Source: Aquila chrysaetos chrysaetos (lineage: Eukaryota; Chordata; Aves; Accipitriformes; Accipitridae). From it: a stretch of DNA of 64,000 nucleotides. Below, piece after piece: positions 24,001 through 38,137 of the stretch (position 1 is the first letter of the stretch; the number at the start of each line of letters is the position of its first letter). Location: contig NC_044007.1 of NCBI RefSeq assembly GCF_900496995.4, forward strand, positions 19,983,742 through 20,047,741. The letters are read 5' to 3'. The notes beneath the pieces were generated by a model. That model made no database searches, had not been told where the DNA came from, and saw only the letters and a program-made list of their open reading frames with translations. Both the position numbers and the translations under genes were made by a program.

Positions 24001-27000
24001 TGCTCTGACGTGGTCCTCACTGGCTATGCCCATACAAGTAAATCCATGTACGCAGGACCGTTTTTGGTACTGAAGCAAACTGGCATTGAATGGTCTGCAT
24101 CTCTACGGTTGAACTCTCTTGTCCTCCAAAACGTGGTGGATGCATCCAAACTGCAATGGTCTCTGGCCTCTTCCAGAATTGCACCCAGGAATTACTTGGG
24201 GGTTGCTAGCTGGCCTTGGACACAGCCATCCCAGGGGCTATTCTGGCAATTTAATAGTGGAGGTAGTTGATTTCCTGCTCCTGGAAACATTGTTTGATTT
24301 ACTGACCTAGATTTAGTCACTAGATACCATTTAGAAGAGTGAATGAGACCACTGGCACATGTAAATTGAGATACATGGCGGAGATCAAAGGAATGGCAAT
24401 CAGTTACTGAGCTCAGATACTGACCGGTGAGTGGCAGTGGATTTGTGACATCTGTGGTTTTAGATGATAATGTGGATTGTCACTGTATTATTTTAATTTT
24501 TTTTTGAGTATTCATGGTTTTAATATTTTTTCTGCCTGTACAAGCATGGTATAAATCTAAGGGAAAATTTTTCACTTTCAGTAAATGTTATTTCACTCTG
24601 TGACTGGTCCTACAAATATTATTTCCAGGGTATGTTCATACTCAATGGGTAGAAAAGTAGAAAAACATGTCCTTCAATGTTTAGGGGAATGAATTGGCTA
24701 TGCTTGCACTCTCAGTTCTCCTAGACGCATCAAGGAGAGCTTTGATTGCAAAAGACAAGCAGAATCTGGACCAGTACATGTGTAACAAATTATTTAGTCA
24801 TCAGCACTTTGCTTGGCAAATAGATGGCTGCTAAAAATAATAGTTGTTACTGTCTTCCCCTAAATTGCACAGTAGTTCTACAATAAGTACCAGAGATGTA
24901 TTAGTACAGCAATTGAAAGTTTCAACCACAACATTCTTCTCAAAGGTATCACTGTTAGAAACCCCAGGGTCATTAAGTGGAAAGGAACAAGAACTTATTC
25001 CACTACATGAACCGCAAACTATTTCTGAACTAAAAATGTGCAAAAGCTGTCAAAAAAGTAGCTACTGGGAACCTCACCATACATAAAGTGTTGTCACTGG
25101 ATCACTTCTCAGCTGAGTAGTTCAGGCTGTTGCTCAAAAAGTATTTTACTTCTGAAAATCAAAATGAAAGAAAAAGTCCCCACTGATGAAGGGAATTTAT
25201 CATTAGCTTCAGTATTATCTTTCATTTTATTCAGTATTTATTTTAGTTTACATTTACTGACAGTTTAGGTAAAATGTTTTGCAATCTGATGACAAACTAA
25301 TAAGTATGATCTCATTAAATAGTTGATGTTCACCAGTGTATTGAAGAGATCCACAGATAATGTGTGGGATTTATTTGGTCCTGAATTTACCGGACTTGAT
25401 CCTACTCAATAAATTTAATTTCTATTTCTAAAAATGGCGAGAGTTTGCAGTATACTGCAATATATTATTCCAGTAAATCAGAAGCACAAGGCAGTATGTT
25501 AATACTGCCCAAGTGTTAATATTAAGTCATCTAGAGCTATATACAGTGTGCTCTTTTTACCTCTCAGACAATTTGTATTCCATATTTTTGTTACGAAAAG
25601 ACAACATGGTCTATTACCAGCACAAATAGTTTCTTGGGTCATCCTATGGGTCATACTTTGTTCTGCTGTGATCCTGATGCATCAGGCACAGTTTATGTAC
25701 TAATAAAATGATGGAATGGTATATTTAGGCATTTGCAGGGAGTTCACATTACATGGTCCAACCCATATTAAAGTGGGCAATTTTTAGATAGAATGTGTTT
25801 TACTGTATTGACACTTCCTGCTACTAAACAAGAAAATTAACTTTTTCGTAAGTGTAAAAATCAAGGAATGTCTAAATTCCTTAGAAATTACAGCTTAGGG
25901 TGCTAGAGATGGTATGAGAGCTGTTTGTAACTTAGTTTGTAATTTGTGGGATTTACTGCTTGTATTTTTACATACAGTTATATGACTTCTTAGCAAACGT
26001 AACTGAAATTTTTATAATCTAGGTCAATCTCAGTATGCATTGATATTCTACCAGTGCCTTTTTACTGTTCTCATTTTCCATCTTGATTCAATAACAGGAA
26101 TGCCTTCTGATTCTGTAGGAGACGATCTGCCCAAAATCCTTTGGAGAACTAAAAGAGTACTGACGTCCCATGGATGCCAAAAGAAGTTGTACCTAAATGT
26201 CTGTAATAATTCTAAGCAAAGACCTTAGGATTTGTGCCATACTTACTTTCATTTTACATTCCTCTCTTCAAACTATCAGTACATCTTGATTTTTTTCCTT
26301 CCCTGGTTGAGAGACATCACCTTTATTTTTCTGAAGGTGAAAAAATTGTCTTGAAGTAATTTTAAGCAGAGAAAAAGAGCTCTTTTGTCCTGTTAGGAAG
26401 TTCTAACTGAACTTCTTTAGTTACAGCTATGAGAGAACTTGGCTGAAGTTTGAAAACTGAGATGCCACTGCTAAATTGACTAGACAGCTATAATGGTTAC
26501 ATCTGACTGAAAAATCACTTCTGAAACTACTCACTGGACATCTGTCAAGAAGCACCTCCTTACTCATGATCTCACATAGGAAATGGGAAGGCCATATATT
26601 ATTTATCTGCTGAGTTTGATAAAGCTGAGACTGAAAAAGCAGTTGTATAAAGAAGAGTGCAAATGCCTCATTGCTGTGTTCAGAACAAATTTCTCCCCCA
26701 AATTGCTGCCTTATCCTGAGGGAGAGGGTGGAAAATCCCGCAGGAGCTGAATGCACTTAGTCAGATGCTGGACTACACAGTGAACATTTTAAAAGTTCAA
26801 TATGCACAAGAAACAGCGTGGTTACAGTATCACCTTGGCCTCATTGTTCTGCCTGTGTATTCTGTGAGAGCAGTATGTGCAGAACACAGAGAAACAAACA
26901 CATATCACAAAATCCACACTGCAATGGAGGATGGAGTGGTAATGCCTTGTTTTCAGTTGCAGTTGCTTCATGTTTACAATGAACTTTTGCAGTATTTCAT

Positions 27001-28189
27001 TGTAGGGAACAGATTTACTCAAAAAGAATTTTTTTGGGGTGACATTTTTTGTTTCATTTTGAACTCTACAGGACACTAATTTACTACAGAAACTCAGTAT
27101 CTCAATTACTCTGTGCATTTAATAGTTCCAGTTCCCAAAATTAAGTAGCCAGTGATGGAACCAGTAAGTCCCAGCCCAAGAAGCCACTGTCACAGGTACA
27201 ATACAATTGGATGACTTTGCCCTCAGCTTTAGATTCCTAGGTTTGAAAATCTTGAATAGCTGTACCAATATGTACTATTATAACGAATAGTTTGTAAAAA
27301 CCTTTGGCCCATGAAAAGTGAAGGTTTCATACACATTTTATTTTCATTGGAAATTATTATGAATCTGTGACTGCCCTGTACTTGATGTGTATGTGCTTGG
27401 CTGAAGACCGCAGCCTATCAAAGGAAAAGAGACCACTGTAGTCAATGGCAGCTTTCATGTTCTTCTAGAAGGAGGCAAAGCTCAGCTGTGGGGAAACCGC
27501 AAAGGTAATCCTCCATGCGTTCCACAGCTGTTGTTCTGAAGGAAATGAGTACATCTTGTGGGTACTACGAATTATAAAGATAAACTTGGACAACCACAAA
27601 AAAGCATTAAAAATTAAATGCAGCCTGACTCCTGTTTCATTTTCTTTTTGGAGGTACACAGCTCACTGTCTGTGTCAGTGTTACCTAACCACAAATAGCC
27701 ATCTCATCTGCAAGCTGCACTGCTGTCAAATGATAGTGATGACCCAGCCACTCTGTCTAAAGATGTCAGGGGAAGAGAAAAACCAGACTACTACAAGTGA
27801 CACAGCGAATACTCCTTTCCTGTTACAAATTCCACATTAAATCTAAGTAATTACTTGGCTGCAGTGATACTTAGTCTACAGGACAATGCGTTTACAGGCA
27901 TTTAGGAACAGCAGTTTACAATAATGCTTGCATATGGGTTTGATATCTCATGTTAAAACAAATCAGCAAGTCTAGACTGTAATTTGCTGAAGCAATTTAT
28001 GGTTATTTCATGGCTTTTTTCTCTAAGTAGAGGTGAATACATTTGACTGGCCTAAGAGGAAGGATGGTAGTGCACATTCTTTTTATTTGGACTGTAAGAC
28101 TGATCTGAAACAGAAGCATTAACATCCTGATTTTCATACCACATAAAAACTGCCCTAACCTATTAGTGCTTTATTCCATTATGACGTTC

Positions 28190-28335
28190 AAATATTTTGC
28201 AAACTGCTGATTAATTATGAAAAACACACTGCAAGTTGGTCAACACTTCTGCAGCCATTTCTTCACAAATTAGTAATTTGAGACTGACAATACAGTAAGT
28301 CAGTAGCAGAACAGGGAGCAAGGACCCATCTGGGA
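28190..28335 (-). mobile_element. Possible MIR-like relic
   Basis: The segments aaatattttgcaaactgctg, attaattatg and aagtcagtagcagaacaggg occur in the order expected of the reverse complement of an ancient MIR/CORE-SINE. Divergence is high, so both limits and identity are uncertain. Confidence 0.3.
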
Positions 28336-29639
28336 AACCCTCAGCTGCCTTATATTGTTACTGAAGTCATCGAAGCATAACAGCTGACAGTAGTTGAGAG
28401 TTCCCCTTAGCTCTTCACTCCTGGTCTCCTGCTCCAGTAGCAAGGCAGAACAAGTGCTTTTTGTATTTCTGGAAACATTGCTTTATGACAGACTTGCCAA
28501 TACTTTTCTTCTAGGTGAGCAAATACTTGCAGGTAATTTTCTCACCTTATTTTCCCGTCTTACTGCAAGTCTCACACAGCATCAAAATCTGTACAGCACA
28601 AGAAGACATCATCCTCGTTCTGCTTAGATGCGATTGCATTTCTGAAGAATGTAACACGATATACAGCTAAATAAACAGAAAACAGCTCTCCAGAGCTAAG
28701 AAATACTTTCCCAGTGAGAGTCTGATTTCCTTGTACCATTCAGCCAGGAAAACGCATCCCCAGTCCCAGATGGCTGGTGCCTGGCTCCCCGCTGTGGCAC
28801 ACCCCCATGCCGAATCCCCGCATGGATGAAACTGTTTCCAGACCAAAGACCCAGAGGGGCTCTGAGATTTGCAGTGAACCTTCACAGAGACATCTCCCAC
28901 TTTGATGCTCTCTGTCCTCCAGAAAGGGAGCCTCCTCAAACAACGTGGACTATAGCTTCAGGGCACTCACCAGCAAATGAGTACACTTGTCACTGGCAGA
29001 ACAGAAAATGGATTTATATGAACTAGTCACTAGCTGACTACTAATCAGAAGAAAATTTAGGCCATATCTTTTTCATAAAATTTTGTAAAAAAAGGCAGCA
29101 ACTTAGCCAACAGAGACCTTTTCATTTGCATGGACTGCAGTACTTTCCAAAGCTAATCAGTTATTATAATGAAGATCCTCATGGACTTGATGGAGCCTTG
29201 TACTGTACTACTTTGGTTTTTTCTTTATTTTTTTAATGCTCATGTAGATGTATATGAATTACATTCTAACAACATACCGTTTAGATAATTTTGTGTGTAC
29301 TGTGATTGTCATACTATCGACAGAAAGACTTTGAAAAACCAAAAGCATTTATTTTTCCTAGAAATCATCAGATACTGAATTTACAAGGAAGTACGTCTTT
29401 TTATTAAGAAGGTAGAATGGCCATCATCCTCTGTTGGTACAAAGTGGCATAACTCCACTAATGTTAATGATTTGCTACACTACCTTGTTTTCAAAGACCT
29501 AACTACGTACTCATTGCTTGCTGACCTTAACTAATACCCGAGCTCCTAGATGTCCATCTCACCTTTGCCATTGGCTCCTAATTTCTATGCTTCAGACAAG
29601 CATTAATACATCATTTTGTGGTAGAAAATGGAAGAGTTG

Positions 29640-29700
29640 GTTTTACAGAGCACTACATGAGGATCTCACAGCATTGTACAGAGCGTAACTAATCGAGCCT
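29640..29700 (-). mobile_element. Possible MIR-like relic
   Basis: The phrases gaggatctcacagcattgta and cagagcgtaactaat resemble the reverse-complement 3' part of MIR-type SINEs (caaagcactttacagag ...). It is short and weak. Confidence 0.25.
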
Positions 29701-31686
29701 TTGAACCTTCCAGGACTCGGGAGAAAGAAGTTGGAATGGACTTCTGTTCCAAATAGGCTGCAGTTTGTAACAAGCCACCTCATTTCAAATTATTGCTCTT
29801 CTGATATTATTACACTTTGGGCTGTGTTTGGTTTTACTTACTTTGTGCTGCCCATATGGACTGCAGTTTTTCTGTAACTTAATCCTTAAAACATCAGTTC
29901 TAAGAAAGGATCCTCCTTCGTGTAAAAGAGATGTGCATGTTTATCAAGGTTATCAAGAATCAGACTTGAGCTTCTACAGGCTGGCACTTAGAAATCTCTA
30001 AATGGGTAAAAACCCCTGTTTTGATAATCTAAAAAGGCTGTAGAAAGACAGGCATGAAAGAAACTGTGTGATTGTATTGGGGTAATCTACAAGTAATAGC
30101 CGAGTATCTGTCTTTAATTGTTCAGAGAGATGTGCCAGATTATTGAATTAACAATCCTATGTGAAAAATGTCCTGGGGCTCACACTGGTGTTTGTAGGAG
30201 GCCTCTGCCCATGTAAGATGTTTTTGAAATTTCCACACGCCTTTCCAGGATGTGTGTCATGGCCTCTTCTGAGAAGCATGAAGTCACTTGGCCTTTGGCC
30301 TTGTGACTTCCAGCACACCCCAGGAAAGGAGTATCTCATCAGGAGCCATAGCCTGTAATGTCTTCTTCTTTAATTACTATTCTAGCTGTGCCAAACTATA
30401 TTAACCCTTACTAAGCACATACGCTGCCATGCTCCCCGAGATGCCTATGCTCGGATAATCTTTGAAAAGGCTTATTGCAGTATCTGTATCTGTTCTAACA
30501 GGTAATCCCAGCAGGAGTGATTTCAGTCTCTGCAGTAAATAGTTCATGCACAGGATCTGATTTATTCTTTTGGTTTTCAACATCTTTTCTATAACACAGA
30601 AAGTTTTAAAATGGGATAAAAATCAATCAAATACAAAGTTCCTACAGCCAAATCAGATACAATCCTCTCATACTCCTTTTCTCCCATGACTTCTGTGAAC
30701 AGTTTGCTCTTCAGCACAGGATGATGACACTGGAATGTGACTGTGACACCACAACTGCTGACTGTCTGATCAGACCAAAGCTGTTACTGTCCCAGGCAGG
30801 GTAGATCTGGGCTTAGCACAGATATGCATTTAACTCTTTTGAGCTCTGTGCCAGATGAGAAGGTAAAATGAGTCTTTCAGTGCCATCACCCTAGTGTCCT
30901 CCAAGCAAGCACTCACATTTCTGTGCCTATGACAGTCACTATATCTGGCAAGAAGCACTGTATTTAAACAAATATTTCTAACTAGACCCTTGCCTCTTAC
31001 ACTATGTTAAAGGGCTAAAGGTATTAGATATATTAATGTGTTCAGACAAATACTCTACCTGGTCTTTTTTCCATACTTCTAAACGTTTCTGACAGCATCT
31101 TTCACGATCTCCAGTCCAAATGTTGTTCCAAAACTCTTAGCAGCAAGGAAGTGGGAAAGGTCCCAGGTGTCATCCTTTGCTGTTTTTTCTTCCAACCCAT
31201 GTAGAAGATCAGAGAGAATTTATTTTCTAAGAATTTGAAAAACTAGCTTGTACAAAACCAGAAATAGTGATTAATGAATGTCCCCATGTAACACAGGACT
31301 TCTCTATTATTCCACTTTTGCCAATTAGTGTGCAAAACGATCACTTTAAAACAATGCACTTTGTATCTAGCTTTGTGTACAGCATTACATTCTACTTTAA
31401 GTGACACTGATATAAACACAAAGCGACTATACTGAAATGAATTTCCTCCTGATTTTCACCAATGTGAAAACATGATTGGCCTGTCCTTTTTATCAGAGCC
31501 CTTACCTTTCATCTGGAAATTACCATTGCTCCAGATGAAATGACGTTTGACTAATGACAGGAAACTAGTGTCAGAAAAACAGCATGTAATGTACCACATA
31601 CAGTACACATAGCAATCAATCAAGACTAACGCTTTATGGCAACCGTACTATTTATCACTACTTAAAACCTATGTAAAGCTTTTCTC

Positions 31687-31715
31687 GGGGCGGGGGGGGG
31701 GGGGGGGGGGGGGGG
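31687..31715. repeat. Long poly-G tract
   Basis: Four G, one C, then 24 consecutive G (31692-31715), flanked by AT-rich sequence. It lies in intergenic DNA with no CpG island around it. Such a run can form G-quadruplexes and is prone to length change and sequencing error, so the exact count is unsafe. Confidence 0.9.
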
Positions 31716-33998
31716 AGAAAGAAGTCTAAATCTTTTGCAGTAGGCCTGAGAAAACCATTGCAGAAGGTGTTTTAAAGCACTTTTCTGAGTGTGTGCTCAT
31801 TTCACCTGCTGCTGCTGTTCATCCTTGTCCTGAATTTTTGGGAAAAGGAGTTTTCTGGCCCACAGCTTTTGGCTGAGAATGGCCCTCTCTCTCTTTTCAC
31901 CACATCAAAAGTCCATCAGCTGCAGCACAACTATCTTAGACAATTGTCTTCTTAAAATAATTTTTTCAAAGTAAATATAACTAGCAATCATAAAATAGCA
32001 ACCCTCATTTGCAGCTGTAACAGAATGGTGTTATATTATGTATTGGATCCTGGAACCAAGTATTTGGTGGGAAAGGACCAGACCTTCCTGGGTACTGCAG
32101 CCACACTGGGCTGTAATGGGCCATAAACTAGCCTGTCCAGTCCAAAAATCATATTAAGCAATATTGGAAACTGGTCAGTGGGTTATTCTGAATCTGTTGC
32201 TGCTTCAGTCATGAGAATATTGCTAGAGAAAAGAACATCTAGCAGAAAAGCTGGAACTCATCATATAAGACATCTTCATTCCTTCTTTATGAATATGCTT
32301 TTCCAGCTGCTCTTGGGCTTGTCTTGAATTCCCTGATAAGGAGATGCTTGGTCCTTCTGTTGAGAATAGCATTTTCCTTGTTCCTAAGAGTGTCACTGGG
32401 AAACCATCACTCGACCCACCTCTGCCCACTAGGGCCACAGTGAACTGCTCAGAACCACGAGCAGCCCCTGCACCTCTGATTTAGGGCCTGGCTTCCCAGA
32501 TGGCGATCCCAGGACTCGCTTTGTCAAATCTCAGTTTCTGGCCTCAGTCTCTGCCTCACGGAGCCTTCAGCCAAAGTATATTAAAATGGTGTTGCAGAGA
32601 TCTGTACAAACTTCACTCTGCATGGTGTGCACACAGCAAAAAGCCAACAGGGGAAGGCAAAGGGGAGATGGCTGTGCCATGTCTTACAGGCTTTGTAGAT
32701 AAAAAGTATCAACTCTGGCATGTGAAGGGGAAGAATTTTTTGTATTTCTTTCTGTGGTTGTAAAACAAGATGTTCTTTGAATTCTTTGGCAGGGCCTTTA
32801 AGCCTGACTGGAGAAAGGCAGCCCCACTTGGAGGGAGTACCGTGTTATTCTGGTACTTGCCAAAGTAACTCTGAACTGAAGGAGGGTGGACCAGCCAGCT
32901 GGCTTCTGGTTGACACCGAAAGAGCAATGAGGGGGAGAGGGACAACAGACTGAAAGCAGACTACCCACAACACGTAAGAAACATGAAGCAGGAGGACCAA
33001 AGAGAGCTGTATGAGTGGCTGCTCTCTGGAAGACTTTAAACACTAGCATGTTCACCACCAGATTTTTGGGTCATGTTTCCATGACCTGAGGCTACCGAAC
33101 AATTTTCAATTTACATAATGCAGGATTTGCAGGATATTCAGCATGACGTCCCAGGGCCCATCCTACAGTATCTGTATAGATATGACCTAAGTGCAGCTCT
33201 TCAATATAGACTCTTGCCGGTAAGTTTGGCTAATCAGCTCTGCATTGGATGAGCTAGTCCATACCCAGATGCTTAGCAGAAATAAACTCTTCAATGAAGA
33301 TAGATTCTGCTCCTATACACATAGGAATAACACAGAAACATAGCAAACATACTTCAAAGAAGCCTCCTGACTCTTTGTATTGGAAGTAACTCCTGTTCAG
33401 TAGCAAAACCTACATTAGACCTGATTTGGGTGTTTGCTTCCACTTCTGCGAGGAGGCTGTTCTGGAACTTTGCATGGTTGATGTCTTCCTCCAGATGCGT
33501 AACAAACAAGCTAGGTTATCTCAATGTTAATGTTTTGACCAATGTGATAAGTTTCTGGGAAGGCAGGAAGAAGCTGATTTTAGTAGATGACTGAAGAAAT
33601 AATCCTAACTTGGATATGATTTCTGCAATAGGAATTGAAGGAATAAACATAATCTGATACCAGAACCAAGAGAAAAGGAGTATATAACAATGCCAAAATT
33701 ACAAAAAGAGAGGAGAAAGACATTTGTGGGAAAGATAGTCCTAGACATAAGTACTTCAGTTGAGTTGGTGAATGGAAAAGAGTGCCAATGAAGATGCCTG
33801 CAATCTGGTTTACTCTTCCATCAATCCATTAGCTATTTCTGTAGTACTGTGTGCCATTATTCCTTTAATTTGATGTTGCCACTCATATGTCATGTGAAAT
33901 ACCATTTGAATGCCAGGGCAACTGAGACTCTGGCACACACTTTTGACAGCTGTTTTGAAACGACGAATATGATGTGTGCTACATCTGGTAAGGTTGGA

Positions 33999-34024
33999 GT
34001 GGAAAAGTACAGTGGAAAAGTACA
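33999..34024. repeat. 13-nt tandem duplication
   Basis: Two exact adjacent copies of gtggaaaagtaca in intergenic DNA. Confidence 0.9.
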
Positions 34025-34164
34025 ATTTCTCTTTTGGGACTGCTGGGAAGGGTTTACAGTATCTAAGTCCCTTATTAAATAAAGGGACTCTACAAAGACC
34101 TACCCATAGAGATAGTCTTGAAAAATCAGAGCCAAAGATTGATTTGAGTATTTCTTCAAAGCTG

Positions 34165-34182
34165 TTTTTTTTTTTTTTTTTT
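34165..34182. repeat. Poly-T tract (18)
   Basis: Eighteen consecutive T followed by aactagg. It could be the reverse complement of a poly-A tail of a retroposed sequence, but no flanking body is recognisable. Confidence 0.8.
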
Positions 34183-37100
34183 AACTAGGAAAAATGACAT
34201 AGAACATGAAAGAAGAGAGAACCTTAAATGAGTGAATGAGTTAAATCAGTGAATCAATAAATGATCTAAAAATATTTTTTCATTAATTTTCATGACACAG
34301 ATGTGACTATGCCAAGCAAGGCATCATGTGTACTCAAGCCTAGTAAAGTCTAATACCTATGACTCAGTGGCAGAAGTGGCAGCTGGCCTCCTGGAAGCTG
34401 CAATGAATAATCAAGGGACTGTTGGTGCTGGGCTAACATTGTAGATGCGACCAAGTAAAAGAGAGTGAAACCACAAATAATGTGCTTTAGAAAGTTTGGA
34501 GCATAACAGCCATGTGAGCAGTGTTATCTCTGCTAGCTCCAGATCTGACTATTCTTCACAGTTGATTTTGGTGTGTGTATGTGGGTAAATGTGGGTGATA
34601 AGGATTGTCTGCACTGATCTGCTCTTCTCCTAGTCCTGTTGTTTTACCAAAAGAAAAGTCATCCCTAGACAGAAAGACTAAACTAGCAACAGAAGAGACT
34701 GATGTGGAGTCTATGAAAGGATATGTTTCCTTTTTCCTTTTCTTTTTTTAAACACGGGCAGAGGTGTCAGACTGTGGCACAGGAGTATCAGATATAGTGA
34801 AAGTGCTCTGGTTTCCTGAACGGATTCAGGATGATCATTCAAATCTGAGAACTTCAATATAGGTGGGTACCCAGCACTCAGTGCCCTCAGTACTTAAGGG
34901 GATCTAATGAGGAGCTTGAGAAATCACGAGGTCATCTGTTAATTCAGACACAAATTTTCCTTTCAAATTAAGGTTAAAATGGAAGACTTTTCTCAAGACT
35001 TAATTTTGGTACACATAAGACCATGAGAGCAACTGAGAGAGCTGAAAATACTTCAGACGAGGAATTTTTTTAATTGTGCTCCAGTCCTTTGGTTTCATGA
35101 GTAAGCATCCACACTGAAAAAAATATTCCAAATAATATTGATTTGGTTTTCTCCCCTCTAGAAAAGAAGTCTCAAGGCAAAAACAAGAAATACCTATAGA
35201 AGATGATAGTAATAGCACCGACTGGGAGCATTATGTTTCAAACCCATCCCTGCCCCAGAAGTGCGCAATCTTTAGAAAACTGCTGCCTCTTTCTGCTTCA
35301 GTTTACCATTTGCCTACCAAATTCTCAGAGCCTTTATTTTGCAAATTGCTGCATGATAGTCCATCTTTACCAGGAGAAAAGAAGAAATGCTCAGCCCTTT
35401 CCAACCTAACCCAGGGAATCCTTGGAGATGCAAGATGTAAAATTGACATCAATAGATAGGGCTGGACCTGCACTTAGGTGTCCCACTTTCACGACAGGTA
35501 GCCCAACTGTCCAACTGTTATATGTAAAAATGGGCTTTGACAAAGCGAGCTGTTTGTCAGAACCTAAGGGTTGCCTTACTAGGTGTGTTTGGACTGTGAC
35601 TCTCCTTCTCAGAGCAGCGAGTTAGACAACTAAGTGTGGGACAATGGGAAAAACTTCAGCGACATCTTGGCACTGGAGTTTCTCATTGACTTTTCTGTTC
35701 AGTTTTCTGATTGCTATGAATCCTTTAATAGGGTCCTAATGCTTCTGTGTATTATACTGAGGTAAGACAGATGGCATGGTTAGGATTGGTAATACTACAG
35801 TCAATCTGATTTTTTAAAAGTTTAACCAACACTAATGTCTAACCTTAGACAAACGGCTAGGTGAGATAGTGAGCAAAATGTATATCTCGGCCAGATTCAC
35901 TATAGAAGATTCCATTGCAATTCACTAATTTTTGCTACCAGATAATTAAAATTAAAATGACTGGCATTGCTGTTTCTATATAGGAAGAGAAGTAACAGCA
36001 CATTAAAAATGAACAGTATCATATAGAAAGAAATCCTTGGATGTTTTTGAAACTTTAACTGTGAGTCCCTAAGACACTAAAGCCTTTCAGCAGATGGCTT
36101 CCACCATTGGGGCCTATTTGCAACCAAAGATAACTGGCAGTTTAGTTCAGAAATAATATAAACATAAGAATTTAGCTTTTTCTTTGCAATCTGCCTGTCA
36201 TCATTTTAATTTTGATACAGATAGATAAATTTAGGCAACACAAAGCTAAGATGTATGAAAAATACAGCTGTAAAGAAATGCTTAAAAAACCACTGAAAGA
36301 GTCCTTTGATGGTACATAGTAAAGGACAAAAGACTTACTTTTCTGTGGGGATGCAGGAGGTTCATGTGTACCTTCATGATGAATAACCAATGATTTTGAA
36401 ACCGTCTGGTTGCCACAAATGAGTGTATATATTTATGAGTGCATAATGTATAAATAATTAAAAATGTACACAGTGACATTTTAAATGTCAAAGAAATTAT
36501 AATTCAGGCTTTCATTATATTATTATATCATGTCAAAGCTAACAGTTTTCCATTACTCCCTGAATAATATATAATAATGATTTAGTGCACAGAATAAAAA
36601 AATTAAATATCCCAATTCAACCACAGAAGCTCTGGAAACCATATAACATCTGGGTGCTGAGTAAACTTTAGACCACCCAACCATCATTTGGCCATTGGTT
36701 CTGCAAGTAAAAACCTCACTAGCTTCTAGAAGTCTGAAGTACTACATAGTCTTTGAAAGCTATTCTGGATGGGGGAAAACAGAAAATGAACATTTCATAG
36801 CGGAAAATGGTAATTTGAACTTTCCCTGATATTTATGTGGATAAGAAGCGAGGTTTCTTAAAAATAACATATCATTCAGGAATATACAGGTCTCTCATTT
36901 AACAAACAGTAACTTATTTATGATCAGCAAGGTTTCTCTTCTTAAAATGTGCAGTGAATGGAGCTGACTGAGTAGTTCTGAGATTTTCTCAATTTTCTTT
37001 TCCTAACAGCAGCTTTCACTTAATGTAAAATCACTCTGTGGCTGATACTCAAGTCCTTTAAATATGTAATTTTCCCAAAACTAAATTCAAGTTCTTTTGC

Positions 37101-37537
37101 TATTTCTTTAATATGGATTGATTAGACTGGGTGTCAGAACTCAATTAAGACCATCTGATGATGGAGCTTGCCTGGGGAAAGTGAGTACTTCAACAGCAAC
37201 ACTAATATTTTATTTCAGATGGAGAAAGTCTTTCTGTTGAAGTTGCACATTTCTGTGTACTGGAATGATTTGGATAGAATTTCACCCCAAAAATCTGAAC
37301 ATTTACATTTTCTACTTCTATGTGCTACAGGGCCTTCAACAAGTAGTTGTAGGGCTGTCAAGCTGTTCTAGGCTCTACTGAATTTTTTGAAACATGACCA
37401 GAGTGGAAGTTTATTTTGATGATCGCCTTATTCTTGGCTGATTTTGGCAAGGATTCCTGCATTTCCACGAAACAACGTCACTGGCTTCAAATGAAAATAC
37501 AGCCTTGAAACTGGAAGGCAAGAATGAGTACGATGCC

Positions 37538-38137
37538 ATGCTTGAACAAGAATATGCTCTGGTGCAGCTACAGAATGAAGCACTCAGTAGGAATCACCCT
37601 TTTAAGCACAAGGGTGAAGACAAGTCTGGATTTGCTGTAGTAACCATCACCAAAGCATATAAGTGCATCCCAAGTGCATCCCCAATTGGCTTTATCAAAT
37701 GTTCTGTTTTTCCTTCCAGACCCTACGAAGCTTCACTGTCCTGGGCACTGATGTACAGGTCCTGGAGAAGAAAGGGGCATCTTGACGCTTTGCCAGCTCC
37801 TCTGCTGCAAAGGGGATTTGTGGAACTGGGCAGAGGTGGGGAATGCTCCATCCAGGCTTTGAATAGGTCAAACTGTTGTTATGTGGCACAACGCAGCTTT
37901 GAAGAGGGATATAGTGTGGACACGAGAGATCCTCAGCTCCCCACCGACCCCACCTTTGCTTCAGAGACGTATCCAGCATTCACGGATGGCACTCAGTTCG
38001 TTGGAAGCACCATATCTCCAAAAGCCAAAAGGATGAAAATACTTAGAAAAAAAATCAAGAAAATGCCAATAACCAAACCAGTCACCAATCCCAGCCTCCT
38101 TATACATTATAAAATACCCAGGATACTTTTATTTTAG
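37538..38137 (+). other. Unassigned open reading frame, 199 codons
   Basis: This is the longest ATG-started frame outside the CpG islands. The frame is open from a TGA near 37437, but the first in-frame ATG is at 37538 and the TAG stop is at 38135-38137. The N-terminal part is Glu/Gln/Leu-rich and could be helical (MLEQEYALVQLQNEALSRN). The C-terminal part has a Lys/Arg cluster (PKAKRMKILRKKIKKMP). I recognise no family. The DNA carries a local direct repeat (aagtgcatccc twice, about 37661-37682). Composition is more balanced than the surroundings, which lowers stop frequency, so chance remains the leading explanation. An exon of an unannotated gene or transcript, or a decayed element, is possible. 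I do not assert that it is translated. Confidence 0.2.

Larger units (their letters stand above)
24001..31686. other. Intergenic, no gene recognised
   Basis: This is AT-rich with no recognisable gene. Possible MIR-like relics lie near 28190-28335 and 29640-29700. Overlapping ORFs on opposite strands (26427-26756 minus, 26765-27079 plus, 26822-27118 minus) have no family resemblance I can name. Confidence 0.7.
31716..37437. other. Intergenic, no gene recognised
   Basis: This is AT-rich with short unrelated ORFs. It contains a 13-nt perfect tandem pair (gtggaaaagtaca at 33999-34011 and 34012-34024) and a T18 run at 34165-34182. I see no coding exon or RNA gene. Confidence 0.7.

Noticed and set aside
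34165-34182. T18 run considered as the tail of a processed pseudogene on the minus strand
   Set aside because: No recognisable coding body or target-site duplication could be seen next to it.
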